Assembly: GCF_000220395.1 (NCBI RefSeq)
Contig: NW_004086093.1
Span: 16,989 to 80,988, forward strand
From: Ichthyophthirius multifiliis
Lineage: Eukaryota > Ciliophora > Oligohymenophorea > Hymenostomatida
Direction of reading: 5' to 3'
Length of the DNA: 64,000 nucleotides
The stretch's first letter is position 1; each line of letters opens with the position of its first letter. Shown here piece by piece: positions 1 to 13,800 of this stretch. The position numbers and the translations under genes were made by a program. The notes beneath the pieces are model-generated. The model was not told where the DNA came from. It did not search any database and worked only from the letters and a program-made list of their open reading frames with translations.

Positions 1-122
1 TTTAAAATTAATGATATTTTATTTAATGGCTAAATAACATAATAAAAAATAGCAATAAATAAAAAAAAAATACAAACAAACAAAAAATATCAATAAAATA
101 TATTTTTAAATTATCTTAAAAA

Positions 123-1100
123 TCATTAAGTGAATTTTTTATAATTATCTGCATTTCTACCCAAAATATTGTCAACAGGTCCAAGTAATCGTTTAAAAGC
201 TTATCTTTCTAAACTAGCTAATTTAACATCAGTTATACATTTAATACTAGCTTATCTTGGGCAATTTTTAAGTAAAGCTAATTCTCCAAAGTAATCACCA
301 GGTTTATAATCTTTAACAGGAGTTTCGACTCCATTAACATTTTTGAAAGCTTGAAGTTATCCTTCCTCGACCATAAAGAAATCATCTCCATTATCGCCTT
401 CTTTAATCACATAAGAATGAGATTTGAAAGTAGTGGATTTGATAGCATCAGCAATTTTGGATCTTTCATATTAATCCATATCTTTGAGTAATTCAACAGA
501 TTAAAGGAAATTTTCATACATTTCCCTTTTCTTCGCAGCTGCATCTTTTACAATATTATTAAATGTATCTCTATCTAAAGAATATAATACTGAATCAGTT
601 TTAGAAATAATAGAAGCTGCCCTTGGAGTATTGTAAAGAAGGGCTAATTCTCCAAATGATTCGGAAGGTTAATAAGTTTTCAAATATGTAGGAGCATCAC
701 CTTTCTTGAAGATTTTAAAACAATCCAATTCTCCTTCATCAACAAAATATAAAACATCACCATCATCTCCTTATTATATTACTGTTTATCCTGCTTTAAA
801 ACGTTTCTCTTCCATTGCATCGATTACTATTTTTCGCTAGTTCTCGTCTAATGCAGAAAACATAAAAGCTTGTTGTAATCTTTAGGTTATTTTTTGGGTT
901 TACTCTGGTCGCTTCTGTATTATTTTTGGTTTAAATGGTTTCTTCGGATTAAATTGTCCAAATACTTCCGCAGATACTGATGAACGACTTGATGGAGTCT
1001 TACCTGTTTGTGATTTTCTTTTAATTATTTCGTCACATAAATCGTCATCTTCTTCTTCGCTGGAAGGGTGGTCTTCGTGTTTGTGGGATTTTTTGTCCAT
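123..1100 (-). CDS. cAMP-dependent protein kinase regulatory subunit
   Basis: Intron-less, 325 aa, read with TAA/TAG as Gln, ending at TGA. It has two cyclic-nucleotide-binding domains. The phosphate-binding cassettes are [15 protein letters not shown] (about residue 153) and [15 protein letters not shown] (about residue 271), each with the conserved Glu and Arg. The inhibitor segment RSSVSAEV near residue 43 aligns with RII sequences (RRxSVxAE), so the P0 residue is Ser, which the catalytic subunit could phosphorylate, but the P-3 Arg is replaced by Ser. The N-terminus ahead of it is only about 40 acidic residues and holds no dimerisation/docking domain, so a monomeric R subunit is inferred. 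In ciliates this protein holds the PKA catalytic subunit inactive until cAMP binds, partly in cilia. The start is the first ATG, behind a T/A-rich leader. Family call is secure; partner binding is inferred. Confidence 0.95.
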
Positions 1101-2582
1101 TTATTGTTTTTTTATATATTATTTTTTTTTTTTAATTTTTTTATTTTCTTATTTCTTTTTTAGGTAATTTTTTTTTTTTTTCTTTTAATAGTATTATTTA
1201 ATAAAATATAATTATTAATTATTGTTTTTTTATTGTTATTATTTTTATTTTATTTGTATTTGCGTATTATATAGAAGATTTTTATTGTTTTATTATATTT
1301 TTATATTAATAGATTTTTTTAAAATAAACAAAATTGAATATAAATATATAATATATTTGTCTGTTCCAGAAAAATAAGTATTATAATTATTTAGGAATAT
1401 ATATCACATTATTAAATTATATTTAAATTAAAATAAATTATTTTTGTTAATAATTATTATATAAAATAAATATTTTATATTATTATTAATAAAGCTTTCA
1501 ATATATAATATATTTTTATATTCTTATATTATTAATATTTATACTATGTATCTTTATAAATATTAATTTAAAAATATATAAATAAATAAATTATTAATTA
1601 AATGTAATTATATTAATTATGTTTCTTATAATTTTGGTTTTTTGCTTTTAAGTATTTTTTTTTTATTTAAAATTGTTAATTGAATTTATAATATGTAAAT
1701 ATTTATATAATATTATTTTAAAAATAAACAATATAAATTTATATGCGCATATATAAAATTATGAAGAATATATAATTATAAAATTAAAAAAAAAACAAAT
1801 TAAAATAATAAAAATAAATATTACATTAAAACTAAAACCAATTAAATTTATATTATATAACAACAATAATTTGATGTATTTTATTTAAAACAAATGCATT
1901 AAATTTCTGATATTATAATTAATAGTAATTATACTTAACATTATTTCTTTTTTTTTAATTTTTTCTTCTTCCCAAGGAAAGTTAAATCCTGTTGGAATAA
2001 TCCTAAATTAAATTACTATTAGTTTCCACTCCAAAATACCAGTTCACATCCATTATTAAAATGAATTAACGTGGACTTCACTTCAGCAGGGGAGTAGGAT
2101 AACTTGTTATATTGCAATCAACTTAATATTTTGTAGGATATGGCTTTTATTAATATTAAGAATTAGAATATATTAGTTTTTGATAATTATACAAACATTT
2201 TTTACTAAACTGCTATATTATTAAAATTTTTTTTTGACTAAAATATATTTTATTATTATTATTTAAATGGCAGAAACATAATAATTTTAATAATATATTA
2301 TTATGCATTTGTATTTTTTATTCTTTATTAATATATTATTTTAATTTTTTATTTAAATCAAGTATTTTGTTTTTCTTTTTAATTTTTTATTAATAATATT
2401 TATAAATATTAAAAAACTGTCTTTAATGTTATTGCTTTTATATAAATAAAGCTTTATTATATTAGTTTATTTCGAAGACTTAAAGATAAATAATAATTTA
2501 TAAATGTTATACGAATAACTCAAATAATGATTTTTTATTTTTATATGTAAAAACATTTAATAGTTTAGCTTCTTTATCTTCT
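1101..2582. other. intergenic AT-rich spacer with one GC-richer island
   Basis: No protein gene could be supported. Both flanking genes lie on the minus strand. Most of the stretch is A/T runs; the only part with normal complexity is about 1970-2140, described separately as a possible structured RNA. Confidence 0.6.
1979..2105. ncRNA. possible structured RNA, three-way junction
   Basis: This island stands out by base composition inside a very AT-rich spacer and has no reading frame worth keeping. It can fold into a three-way junction. A closing helix pairs AAGTT (1979-1983) and ATCCT (1986-1990) with AGGAT (2096-2100) and AACTT (2101-2105). One hairpin pairs GGAA near 1994 with TTCC near 2023. 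A second pairs AGTTCAC (2041-2047) with GTGGACT (2071-2077, one G-U), with an inner CATT/AATG stem. Strand is uncertain. It does not contain a CCCCAA-type telomerase template and does not match the U1, U2, U4, U5, U6, U3 or SRP hallmarks I know. Could also be a conserved regulatory block. Confidence 0.3.
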
Positions 2583-4550
2583 TCATTAATAATTATTTTT
2601 AATAGGATTTTAATTTTTATGTCGATCGAATTAAAGAAATTACTATTCTTTCTGCTAAGTAATCGTTTAAATAGTAACTTCGTTTTATTTTTATACATTT
2701 TCATTCTAATTTTTCAATTTAAATTCAGAATTTTCAATTAAACCAAAATTAATGTTTTTTTTAGGGGTAAAAATATTTTAATTATTATTGCTTTAAATAA
2801 ATTAAAAAGTAGAAACATTTTGGCTTTATACTTAAGGAACATCCGCCTTATTTTCAACTATTTAATAAGATAGTAAACTTTATTCAGAAATTTAATTGTG
2901 AGAAAGGCTTGTTTTAGTTATATTTTTATTAAAACTATTCAAAACTATTTTCTCATTTTTATTTGGTATAAAATTCATACTGCTTAAATTGTTATAAATT
3001 ATTTCATTTTAAAATTTATCATTTATTTATTTATTTTATTTTAATTATGTGTTTTGTTAATTTTCTTATTAAAAAGCAAATTAACATTATTTATTCTTAT
3101 AGTGATCGTATTAATTTATATTATTTTTTGTATAATTTTATTTAGTACCTATTTATTAATAAGTGTTTTTTTGAGATTTTTAAAATACTTGTTTTTATCC
3201 TTAATATTTATTTTCCTCATGTATTTCTTCTCCTTAGATTTTCTATTATTCAGTTTATTCCAAATTATTATTTAAAGTAAAGTTTTCTGGATAATTACCT
3301 TAATATATTGTAGAACTTCTATTTTTTTATTTTTAAAAAAATTCCTTTTCTTTTTCACAGTAAGGAGAATTAAACTTGGTATCATTATAAATGTTCTTAT
3401 TTACTACAAAATCATTTATAAAATTATTTTATATAAAAGAGTTTTTTTTATTGGAAATTTGTTATATTTAAAAATTTTTTGAAATACTATTTATTTTCTA
3501 TTAAGGAGAATGCTGCTGAATTTAAATAACTTATTTTTGTTCATCACGTAATCTTTATTCTAAAATTTTGAAATCTTTATATTTTTCTAAAATAATTTAA
3601 GGATCAAATGTAATTAAATTAAACTCTTTATAATTGCTTTTAATTAAATCAATATTATCTAATAATTAGAAACTAGAAAATCTTTAATTTTCATCCATTG
3701 AGACCATTTTGGCAATAATAAAAGCTAAATTCGTAGAAAATTTTCTTTATACTAATTACAAAGAGTTCATAATTTTAATTTTATCCATATTAAAATAAGT
3801 AAAATCATAAAATTTTCTAATATCAACGACTTAACACATTTATAATGCAACTATTCCTAAAGAAAAAATATCACTTTTTTAAATATCCCAATTTACTTTT
3901 TTATTAGATCTGTTTTTTAATTAATAAAATTATTGAAGAGATAAATAACAATATTCATTTTGATTTAAAATTTATTTTGTAAACGCATTTTCTTCATTAT
4001 TCATAAATTTTGAATCTGCAAGTATATAGTTTTCATATTTATATTATTCTCTTTAATCTATTATTATTGTATTTGATCTTATATATTCATGTGTTTAATT
4101 ATTCTTTTCTAAAAATATTAAGGTTTTACTTATTTATTCAAGCATTCTTAATATTTGATTTTCTGTAAATTATTAATTTTCTTTTAATATTGCATCTTCT
4201 ATTGTTTTACTATGATATTCATAAAGAATATATATTTTGTAATTCTAATTAAAAATTTCTTTTTATAAAACATAATGAACTTTTAATAATTTAATTAGAT
4301 TTGGAAACGTTTATTATTATCTTTATATTATTTAGGTTTTAATATTTTCAAATTAAACTTAAGTATTTATTAATCTTGTTTTCAATAAGAAAAAAGTAAT
4401 TTATTTGGAATCTTTGCCACATAATAATTAGGATTCGCCATATAGATCGTTATTTATATTTCTTGATAACAAAAAATAATTATAAATGTCAAACTATTAA
4501 ATTTGAAGTTCTTATTCTCCTTAATTACATGAAATTATATTATTACCCAT
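2583..4550 (-). CDS. N-myristoylated protein kinase-like protein (probable pseudokinase)
   Basis: 655 aa, no intron, terminates at TGA. It starts MGNNIISC, a good N-myristoylation signal with a Cys that could be palmitoylated. A kinase-like fold follows: a degenerate glycine loop (LYGESQLL), a Lys at the beta-3 position (FFLLK), an interaction segment IYILYEYHSKTIED, then HEYIRSN where HRDLKxxN is expected (about residue 158), ADSKF where DFG is expected (about residue 178), and SDIFSLGIVALQM as subdomain IX. The catalytic Asp and the FG of DFG are missing, so phosphotransfer is unlikely. From about residue 320 onward the protein is a long N/Q/K-rich low-complexity tail. A related kinase-like gene lies just beyond HYDIN at 19942. 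Substrate and role are unknown; membrane attachment is inferred. Confidence 0.8.
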
Positions 4551-4875
4551 TAAAATTTTATATTAAATTTATTATAGACTTATATAAAAATAATATAATT
4601 TATTAATTTATAATAAAAAACATATAAATAATATTATATTATTTCTATTTTTAAAACTAAATATATAGTATGTTTACAAATTCTTTTAATTTTAATTATA
4701 TCAACTATGTGATTTATTTCATATATAAATTTTATTTTTATTTATTAAAATAAAATTATATAAATATTATTAGTATTTTATTTAATAAAAAAAATTAATT
4801 TTATATTATAGAAAATTATTTTAAAATATTAATACAATAATTAAATATAAAACAGTTATTATATTTATATAATAA
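4551..4875. other. short intergenic region between two minus-strand genes
   Basis: 325 bases of nearly pure A/T. It must hold the HYDIN 3' end and the upstream region of the pseudokinase gene. No other feature seen. Confidence 0.6.
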
Positions 4876-7800
4876 TCATTCTCCTTATAAATAGAAAACC
4901 CAAGGAGGATAATCGAATTTTTCTAATAAAAAATAAATATATAATATTATAAAATGTATACCTGCTTATATAGTTAGTCTCCCATTTGAAGAATTTCCAG
5001 CAACAGGTTTATATTAAATAGCGAAATTAATGTTTTTTTTAGCCTAAAAAGTAAAAAAATATAAAAATATTAAGAAAAAAAAAATACATCAATTTTAACA
5101 GGATTCTTAACATTTAAAACGAAGCTGGTATTATCTATTCTAATAGTAAATTCACAAGGTTCAAAGAAAGGATTTTTAAATTCAATAGGAGGAGGCTTCG
5201 GTCCTGATATTTTGAAAGGGCCCTTAGGTTAAGGAGCAGATGATAATCCGTGTAACATGCAAGTATATTCTCCCCCTTCCGGGCTATTAATAATAAGAAT
5301 AGCTGTGCTTTCTCCCAAAACAGAAGGTTCATATTTAATATTTACACTTAACTCATTTCCATCTGTACTATCAGACGGAGGAGCAATTATGGTAGGTTAT
5401 TATTATTCTATATAAAAATCTACTTGGATAGGAGGTTACTTAGCTTTGGGGTCTACAGGAGCAACTCGACCTAATCTATCAATTCTGCAAGTATAAGTTG
5501 TTTACTTTTTACAATAATTTATAAATTTAAATGATTAAACAGTATCAAAGCCTAAATAAGTTTTCATCGTAAGACTTCTAGGGATAGTGGAAAGAGGAAC
5601 TCCTTTTAAAATTAATTAATATACTGATTAACCTAATTCATGTGAGTTTAGTATGACTTTTGATTATTCTTCTTTTACTAATAATGGTCTGAATATTATT
5701 TCAAAACCGAATTCCTTTATTTTTTTTCATTATGTTTTTATAAAAAAAAAAAAAAAAATTATTACTGAATTTGGTGGTATTTTAAATGAAGTAGGATTTA
5801 TAGTTATATTATCATTATCTGATGTAAACATTTCTTTTGTTATTTAGACTGGTATATTTAATGGATTTATTATTGTTATTAATTTAATTGAAGTTTCTCT
5901 TATAAATGCTGACATTTCGATTTTTTCCATTATATCGGCAGGTTATATATTAAGATTCTATTATTTATTTTATTTTATTATATTATATTTTTATAAAATA
6001 ATATATTATATTTTACTATTTTGAAATGAATATATTCAAAAGTTTCTGTATTTTTGAAATAAACAGTAAGGTTTGTTGATAATTATTTTAAACAAAAGAA
6101 ATTCATTTTATATTCTTTTGTAGTTTCGCCAGGTACATCAATAACATTGGCTCCAGAAATAAATATAGAGGAATCTTAATTATCCAAAACCCAATTAACC
6201 GAAAACCTTTGGGTTTTTTTAAGCCAATTCCTGATAGGAATAATTTACATATAAGAATGCTTTGCTTTAGTAACTATATCGAAAGTTTATAAAGGATTAG
6301 GAAGCAGTGCTTATCCATAAAGATTATATAAAATCGCATTTCCATCAGGTAAAGGAAAGAATAAAGTAGCTTCATGTTGAATATCTTTAATTTAAGGTAT
6401 TTCATTATTCGCGGTCATTGTAAGAGGATTATAAGTTATTTCATATTCTGATGTACCATTTGGAGGAATTTCCAGTATTTCTTTTCCTGTAAAATATCCC
6501 TTTATATTCGGTTTGTTGCAATTTATAGAAACTTTAATCCTGCATTGTTCGGAGATGGGATTTTTAACTAAAACTTTCTATTTGGTAGTAGTTCGGACTA
6601 ATGTAGAAAATTTCAAGTCTTAAATTTGCTCTTTTGGTTAGGGAATACATTTTCCTAATAAGTTAATGTATAAAGGGTTAGAACCTTCTATATTGCATTT
6701 AACTTTACTGAAATGAATATCATTATCTATTAGATTAGGATGGAAAGTAATTGTGAAGAAAATATCCTCATGTGGAGGAAGGAAACCTTTTTCAGGAGAA
6801 ATAGAAAAGTAATTTTTACAGAATTGGAAATCCCATTCAAATTTAGTTCCTATATCTCCTAAATTAGTTAATTAAATGACTTTTGTTTTAATCGAATTAA
6901 TTACAACAACTCCGAATCCAATGGTATCTTCCATTAGTTTGAGTTCAACTCCATGGCATAAAGCAGTGAGATTTAAAAGTTTTTTTTTTTCTTAATTTTC
7001 AACTATTTTGTAAAAGAGCTCCTTTTTAAATTAATGCAAACGTAATTCAGGATGGAAAGTTATTTCTATGTCTTTTATTTCTCGAGGAAGTATTTAAAAT
7101 TCATTACTAGGAGTTACATGTATATATGTTTTGGCCAATTCAGAAAGCTGATCTTCTACATCGAAAGTTATTGTTATTGGTTTTCTGGATTAATTTGATA
7201 CTTTTACAATTTTCGAGCTTTCGTCTTTTACACGGACTACTCCAAAGTCAATATTTTAATCTTGAGAATTTTCTAGTTCAAGCTTCAAAGGAACTCCTTC
7301 TCCGAAAATTCGTACATCTATAGTATGCAAACCGTTAATATTAAAAGTGAGAGTTTCTTCGTATTTCTTGCTTTCTCTTGGAGTAAATATTATTGGGATT
7401 TTCAGTATGTTATTTTCTTTGGTTTAGAGAATTCCTTTTTTGTCTTAAAATGAATCCACTTGTAGAGGTAAAATTACTTATCCTGGAGGCAAATTAACAT
7501 CTAAATAATTAGTTTTTTCGAAATTTTAAGTTTCTATAGACATTGCAGACACATCTTTATTTTTGACTTCCAAAAATGCTGTTATTGGAAGTGGTTGCCT
7601 GAAAACATATTAAGGACCGAAATCAAAAGAAAGAAAAGAAAATTCTACTCCAGGTTTTTTAGCATTGGCTTGTAATCTAAAAGTATAAGAAGGGCCTGAA
7701 GAAATATTTAAAGTAAAAGACTATTTGAAAGTAAGCTTGGTTTCGGTTAAAGGAGAGAACTTTACTTCTATTTAAAATCGCTCATTTTATTTCACTGTAC

Positions 7801-10800
7801 CGTTTTCAGGAGTAATTTATATGAAAGGAAGATGAAGAAGCTTTTTTATTGAAAAGTCAAAGTTAAATTCTCCTGAATTCTCTATTTCGATTATTTTTGA
7901 ACGTTTTTCATTCACATACATATCACCTAAGTTTATAATATGCTACATTTCAGAATCTAAAGGAGTATTTGGGTATTGCTGTAAATATACAGAGTGATGC
8001 AATATATATCCAATTCCTTTGACATTTAATGAAATTGGTCTTTATTTCCTTTTTACATTACACTAAATGTTGTAATTGAATTAGAGTTCTACTTTTGGCA
8101 TAAAACATATTTCAATTGTTAATTCAGATTATGCATTTACTATGCCTTGCATAGGAAATACTTATAAAGAGTCGAAATATTCAGGTTCTCCTTTAATAGA
8201 ATCTTTATAAAAAGAAAAAGGAATGGGAACAGTTTCCAAGTTTTTAATTTTTATTAATTCTTTATTCTTTCCTCCTATAAGAAGTGGACCAAAGTTGACT
8301 TTTCCAACATCGAAAAATACATTTGGCTCATTTACTGTTCCAACAATAAGGAAATTTTAGACAATTTTTTAAGATGGAATTTCAAAATACCAATAAGACT
8401 CGTGATTTCCAGTCGAATCAGGTGCATATTCGAAGATCATTTCGAATTTTTTACCGCTTAAAACTACACCTTTTTATGTTTGGCATTTAAAAAAATTATC
8501 GTTTTGGACGTTTGCACCTGCTGGTAATTTATATTCTTCAATTTTTTTCCATTCGAATTCATAACCATATGCTGTTGGGTTTACTACATAAAATTTCTTT
8601 GTATTTTTTACTTTTGTGCCTAAACTTTCGAATTCTATTATATTAAAAGATTTATCTAATTCAGGTTTTTTATCACGATAATTTGTAGGCTACAATTCGA
8701 AATGACAAATAGGTCTTTCTGTTTCTCCTTCTAATGTAATTACTAAAGGTTCAAGTTATTTATCGAGATTTTCAATAGAAATAATTAGGAATCTTTCGTT
8801 TTTATCAAACACTTCTGTAGGAGAAAATTTAACAGTAAACTATTCATCGCAAGAGGGGGATATGGTACCTTATTTAGGATTTATATAGAAAAATCCAGGA
8901 TCTATAATTGGTTAATTTGTTTCTTCGTCGTATTTAATAATAGTGCATGTATAATTAAAAGGAATAAGGGATATGTTTTTTACATTGAAAATGTAATTTC
9001 GGGAAGTATACATTAATGTTGGTTTGAAGAAGATTTCTTTGCTTTAAATTTCGTATTTTGAGTAATCAGATATGCCTGATACTTTTAGAGTGATGTTTTT
9101 GTCTGTTTTTTCTATAGTTATGTTCATGGGTTCTTCAATTGGTTCTTAATACTCTATATTTGCTTCTTCTTCTTGTAAACGGGCAGGAGGTTTATCATCT
9201 TTTGGTTCATCGCCTTTTTTTTTTTTTTCAGCAGGCTTTTTTGCACCTTTTTTGCCTAAAGCTGCTAAAGCTTCTTCTTCTCTTCTTTTAGTATTAGCTT
9301 CTTCGCTTTTTTTAACGTACCAATCAAATTCTCTTTAGGTAACAAGAAGAGTTCTAGACATAGAATCATCCCAATCAATAAAAGGAATAGGAGGAAGATT
9401 TAATAAATCTTTTTAATTTTTGATTTAAAAGTCTTCGATCGATCCAACTTATTTCAAATGTTTAGTCTCTAAAATCAAAGCGAAATTCTTATGTGTAGTT
9501 GGTTTATTTCCTTTGAAATATAGTGTAATAAACTTCGAAGATTTGGCTTATAAATGACCTGTTCTTGGTACAAAGGTAAAATCTTCACAACCTTGGGTAT
9601 TCCAATTGAATTTTATATGCTCTGATTTGTTGTTTTTGATAAAAAATCCGCATTTCTTTTCTTCTTATATTATGCAGTTTGAGAAATTTATTTCATCTTC
9701 TAAGTCTTCAGGAAGACCTTCTAATACTATATCTTCGTAATATCCTTCACCTTGAATCATAAATTTAGTTATTTCGTAAGGATTTAATAATGTTTGTAAT
9801 TGTATTTACCATTATTTTATGCCTTATTCTTTTGGACAGAAACTTATGTTGAATGTTTTGTAAGATTTAGGAGTTAGCGTGTAACTATTTTGATCTAAAA
9901 ATTTAAAGTTTTCGTTAGATATTAAATCCCATTTTACTGTGGCGGGAATTTTCCCATCATTTTTAATAATTATGGGTAATATGCAGCTTTTATCGATTCT
10001 TACTTTCGGGAACTTCAACATTGGAGTTTGATCGTTGAAATATTCTTTCGGTTTTTCCAATTTTATAGTCGGGAGTGAACCTTCGCCTTTTAAATCAAAT
10101 ACAAGTTTATAAGTTTTTGGATTTTATTCCCCAAATTCGACTATTGCTTCGAAAATTCCACTATATTAAGCCATTATAGTTGGCTTAAAGAAAACTTTAA
10201 CATAAGTATGTTCATGGGGATGTATTTTGGCTTATTTTTATGCAATTTCAAAAGCGAAAGGTTCAGTGGATTTTTCGTTTCTTTTCCTGACCTCAAATTT
10301 GACAGAACAAGGTATTTTATGAGGATTTGAAATTTTGAATTTTTCGAAAATTCCTTCAGGATTTTAAGAGGGTATAAGTGTTCCGAAAAAAAACTGTTTT
10401 TCTTCTAAATAAAATACATTGGAATTTATCATTGAAGTGATATTTTAAGCTGCATTTATTGATGGAACGATTATTTATTCTTCGAAAATCTGTTCGAAAT
10501 CTTCACAATTTATACCAGGTACACAAGATTCACCTACTAATTCATACAAAATTCCATTCGGTTAGTCTTTTGGGTCTCTTCCGCTAATTTCTATTCCTAA
10601 TTTTTACTCATGGATCATTTGCCCTTGACCGAAAAATTTAAGTTCGATTATGGTAGAACTATCTGGTGGGATAGTTCCTTTGCAAGGATTTACTTAAAAT
10701 TAATTTACTATTAAAAGAGTTTCTGGTATGTCATTTTTTCCTTTTTTCTTTTTTTCTTGAGCTTTTTTTTCAGGCTTTTTTCCCTTTTTACCGTCTTTTT

Positions 10801-13800
10801 GGTCTGCTATATCTAATGCGGCTTATAATCGAGCCTCTTTTTCTTTATTCTACTCTTCTTTTATTTATTTGAGAAAAGCTTCATTGAAATAATCAAAAAT
10901 ATTGTAATTAAATTCAAAAAGTCCTTCATTTTTAATTTCTAAAGTAAGCGTTTTTGAATCATTATATTAAATAGGGCCAAAATTAATGCTTTTTAAAGGA
11001 GCTATTGCGTATTTGGAAAAAATAGAATTTATTTTTACATTAATAGGTACTGGTTTAAATAATTCAAGTGTTTTTCCCTCTAAAATTTCCATCATAATAT
11101 CTGTAGTGGAGCTATTTGTATTGAATCTAACTTCACTTTAAGAACAAAATCTTACTAAAATTTATGTTTATTGTTCTGGATTTAATTCAACTTTTTAAGG
11201 TTCTATCTTAAAGCTTTCCTTAAAGATCTTCTTTTTCATCACAAATTGGAATTATACTAAATATAAGCCTATGTTTTTAACTGAAAAATAGCAGTCTTTA
11301 ATATCTCCTACACGAATGTGTCCGAAATCGAGCATATTATCTTAATTATTGTCTGGAAATTTCAATTCTACTGAAATATTGAAGGCTTCTGCTTCTATGG
11401 GAATTATTTTGTTTTCTTATCGAATGTTCATATTTTCAACATCTTCTACTTCTAAAGTTAATTAATTAAGGAATTTCTATTATTATATTGCTTTAAAGGT
11501 TACATATATGCTGTCTTCTAATGTAGGTTTTAATAGTCCTTCTGTATTATTAAGTTGGAATTCTACAGGAAGTTACTCTATTCCTAAAATGCGCCATCTA
11601 ACGGGTATTTGTCCGTTATTTTTGAGTTTTATTTCCTTCTAAGATTACTAATTTAATAATTTCCTTTCGAATTTTATAGGACAGCCTTCTATTATGTCAA
11701 CTATGGGCTTACATCCTAAACACATCATTGGGAGAATTAAAGGCGTAGGATTATCTTTTATCATAATAATTATATCGTCTTTAAATTTTTAAGCAGCATC
11801 AGGAATGGCCCAAACTCTTAATTCTTAAGGAATATCATTTTGTTAAATTATCATTTATTAAGGTTCAATAAAAAATATTCCCTTTTTGTATTCTTAGTCA
11901 GTTTTTATAGAAGATATTAAAGAGAAAGTTAAATTAGCTTCGTATTTTCCATGATTTGATATTCTAAATGTTGTAGAATTTATTTTCCTTATATCTGGAT
12001 CTATTTTTTTTTCAGGGTTTTTACCAATTAAAAGGGGACCGAAATCGAATACATTTTCAGATTATACGAATACTTTACTTAAATAACTTTCAGGAGAATT
12101 CAAAGGTCTATTTTTTTTGATTTACCAGTATATGTTTTTGGACAAATTCGATATTGTAGGATAGTCCGCAATTGCTTTGATATCTAAAGTATATTTATCA
12201 GCTCCAAAGGAATTCTCAAATTCAAGTTTTCCGTCAAAAATTCCTACAGATTTTGTAAAAAAGCGAACCACAAAAATCAATTTCTTTCCTGCGGGAATTA
12301 TCCATCTGTATCCTTTTTCTTCAAGATCTTCTTTTTTGAATTAATATTATTATGCTTATTTTTATTATTCTGCGAGCATTTTTTTTTCTTGCTCCTCTAT
12401 AGATAATTCTTAGATGCTAACTCTCCCTCTTTGCCTTGGGTTTGCTGAAGCTATAGGTCTTTTAAGCTTATTTTAAGTGTTTTTATTATTTTCCTTCTAA
12501 TTATCTAGAGTTTCTTCTACTATATCTTGTAGGTTGTTTATTTCTCGTATGGGGTTTTCTATAGGAGTTAGTATTTGGAAATATTTTAAAGCCTCATTCT
12601 AGATTATTTCTTGTCTTTTTTGTTAAATATTTCTTTAAGGTTTCGTTATTATTTAATGATATTCAGGATCTTATACAGGGACTGAAAATGGGTCAGGATA
12701 ATAAGGTTAAGGAACTATTTTTTATGCATATAATTGCATTTATTAAAAATTATAATGTAAAGGGAATATTGTTTTGGTACGGATTCCTTTCATTAAAAGC
12801 TCGGTATAATCTATTATTTCTGGAGGTTATGCAGGGGAAATTTCTTCAGGAATAATTTTACCTTTGGCATCTTTTTTAATAGGCTTTTTTTCCTCTTTTT
12901 TACCTTCTAAGAATACTGGATCATGTATGGGAGGATTTTCGATTTTTTCTTTATATTGATTAGTAAAAAGAGATATGAGAGTATTAATTTTTTTATTAAA
13001 TGCTAATTCTTCTTCAAAATTTTAGAATTAATAAGGCTAGAAAACATCAAAAAGATTATTTTCTTAGATCTCTTCTATTTGTGAATTATCTTAACCTATT
13101 TTTTAGATATTTTTTTTCTTTTTAATACTTTAAGTTAATTATTATTTAGTGTCTTTTTTTTTATTCTTTTCATCCTTTTTATTATTTTTTTTCATTTCCT
13201 ATTCCAATTCCAAAGCCAATAGTTTTTATTTAATTTTCTCTTCTTCTTCTTTTATTACATCTTCCATGCCTTCCCATTCAATCATTTTGTAAATTTCAAA
13301 TCCCATCTCGTCTAACTCTTTTTAAAAAACTACCATTTACAATTCCTATTCACCAACTGCTTTCATTATGCATTTTAAAGCCATTAATTCAGAACTACAG
13401 TATTTTGATATTAATTCATCGAAAATCACTCCTGCATTACATGTAGGATGGATTAATTTTTCGCGAATACATCCTTCTATTATTTCTTCAGGAAGATAAT
13501 TAAATAATGATGTGTTTATATTGCCCCATTTAGCTTCTAATTCAGGAGCTTTTTTTCCTGCTTTTTTTTTCCATTTTTCTCTTTCCACTATTATTTAATC
13601 ATATTCTTATTTTTTTTCTTCTAAATATTTTTATGCTTATTCTCCGAATTCGGTTTTATTTAAGATCGAATTTTCTACACATTCATCTATATTTATGATT
13701 TATCTCTATTTTAATTTTTTTTTTTTTTATTTGAATAAATATTACCTAATGAATTTCACTTAAATACTTTGCAATTTTAGTTTTGCCACATTTAGGGTGT

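Noticed and set aside
123-1100. Bacterial-style reading with TAA/TAG as stops
   Set aside because: All well-identified genes are broken at TAA/TAG under that code but intact with Gln, and all end at TGA.
1979-2105. Telomerase RNA identity for the structured island
   Set aside because: No CCCCAA-type template for a GGGGTT telomere is present on either strand.
3054-3275. Hydrophobic plus-strand reading frame
   Set aside because: It lies opposite the Q/N-rich tail of the pseudokinase gene; A/T-rich antisense reads as Leu/Ile/Phe.
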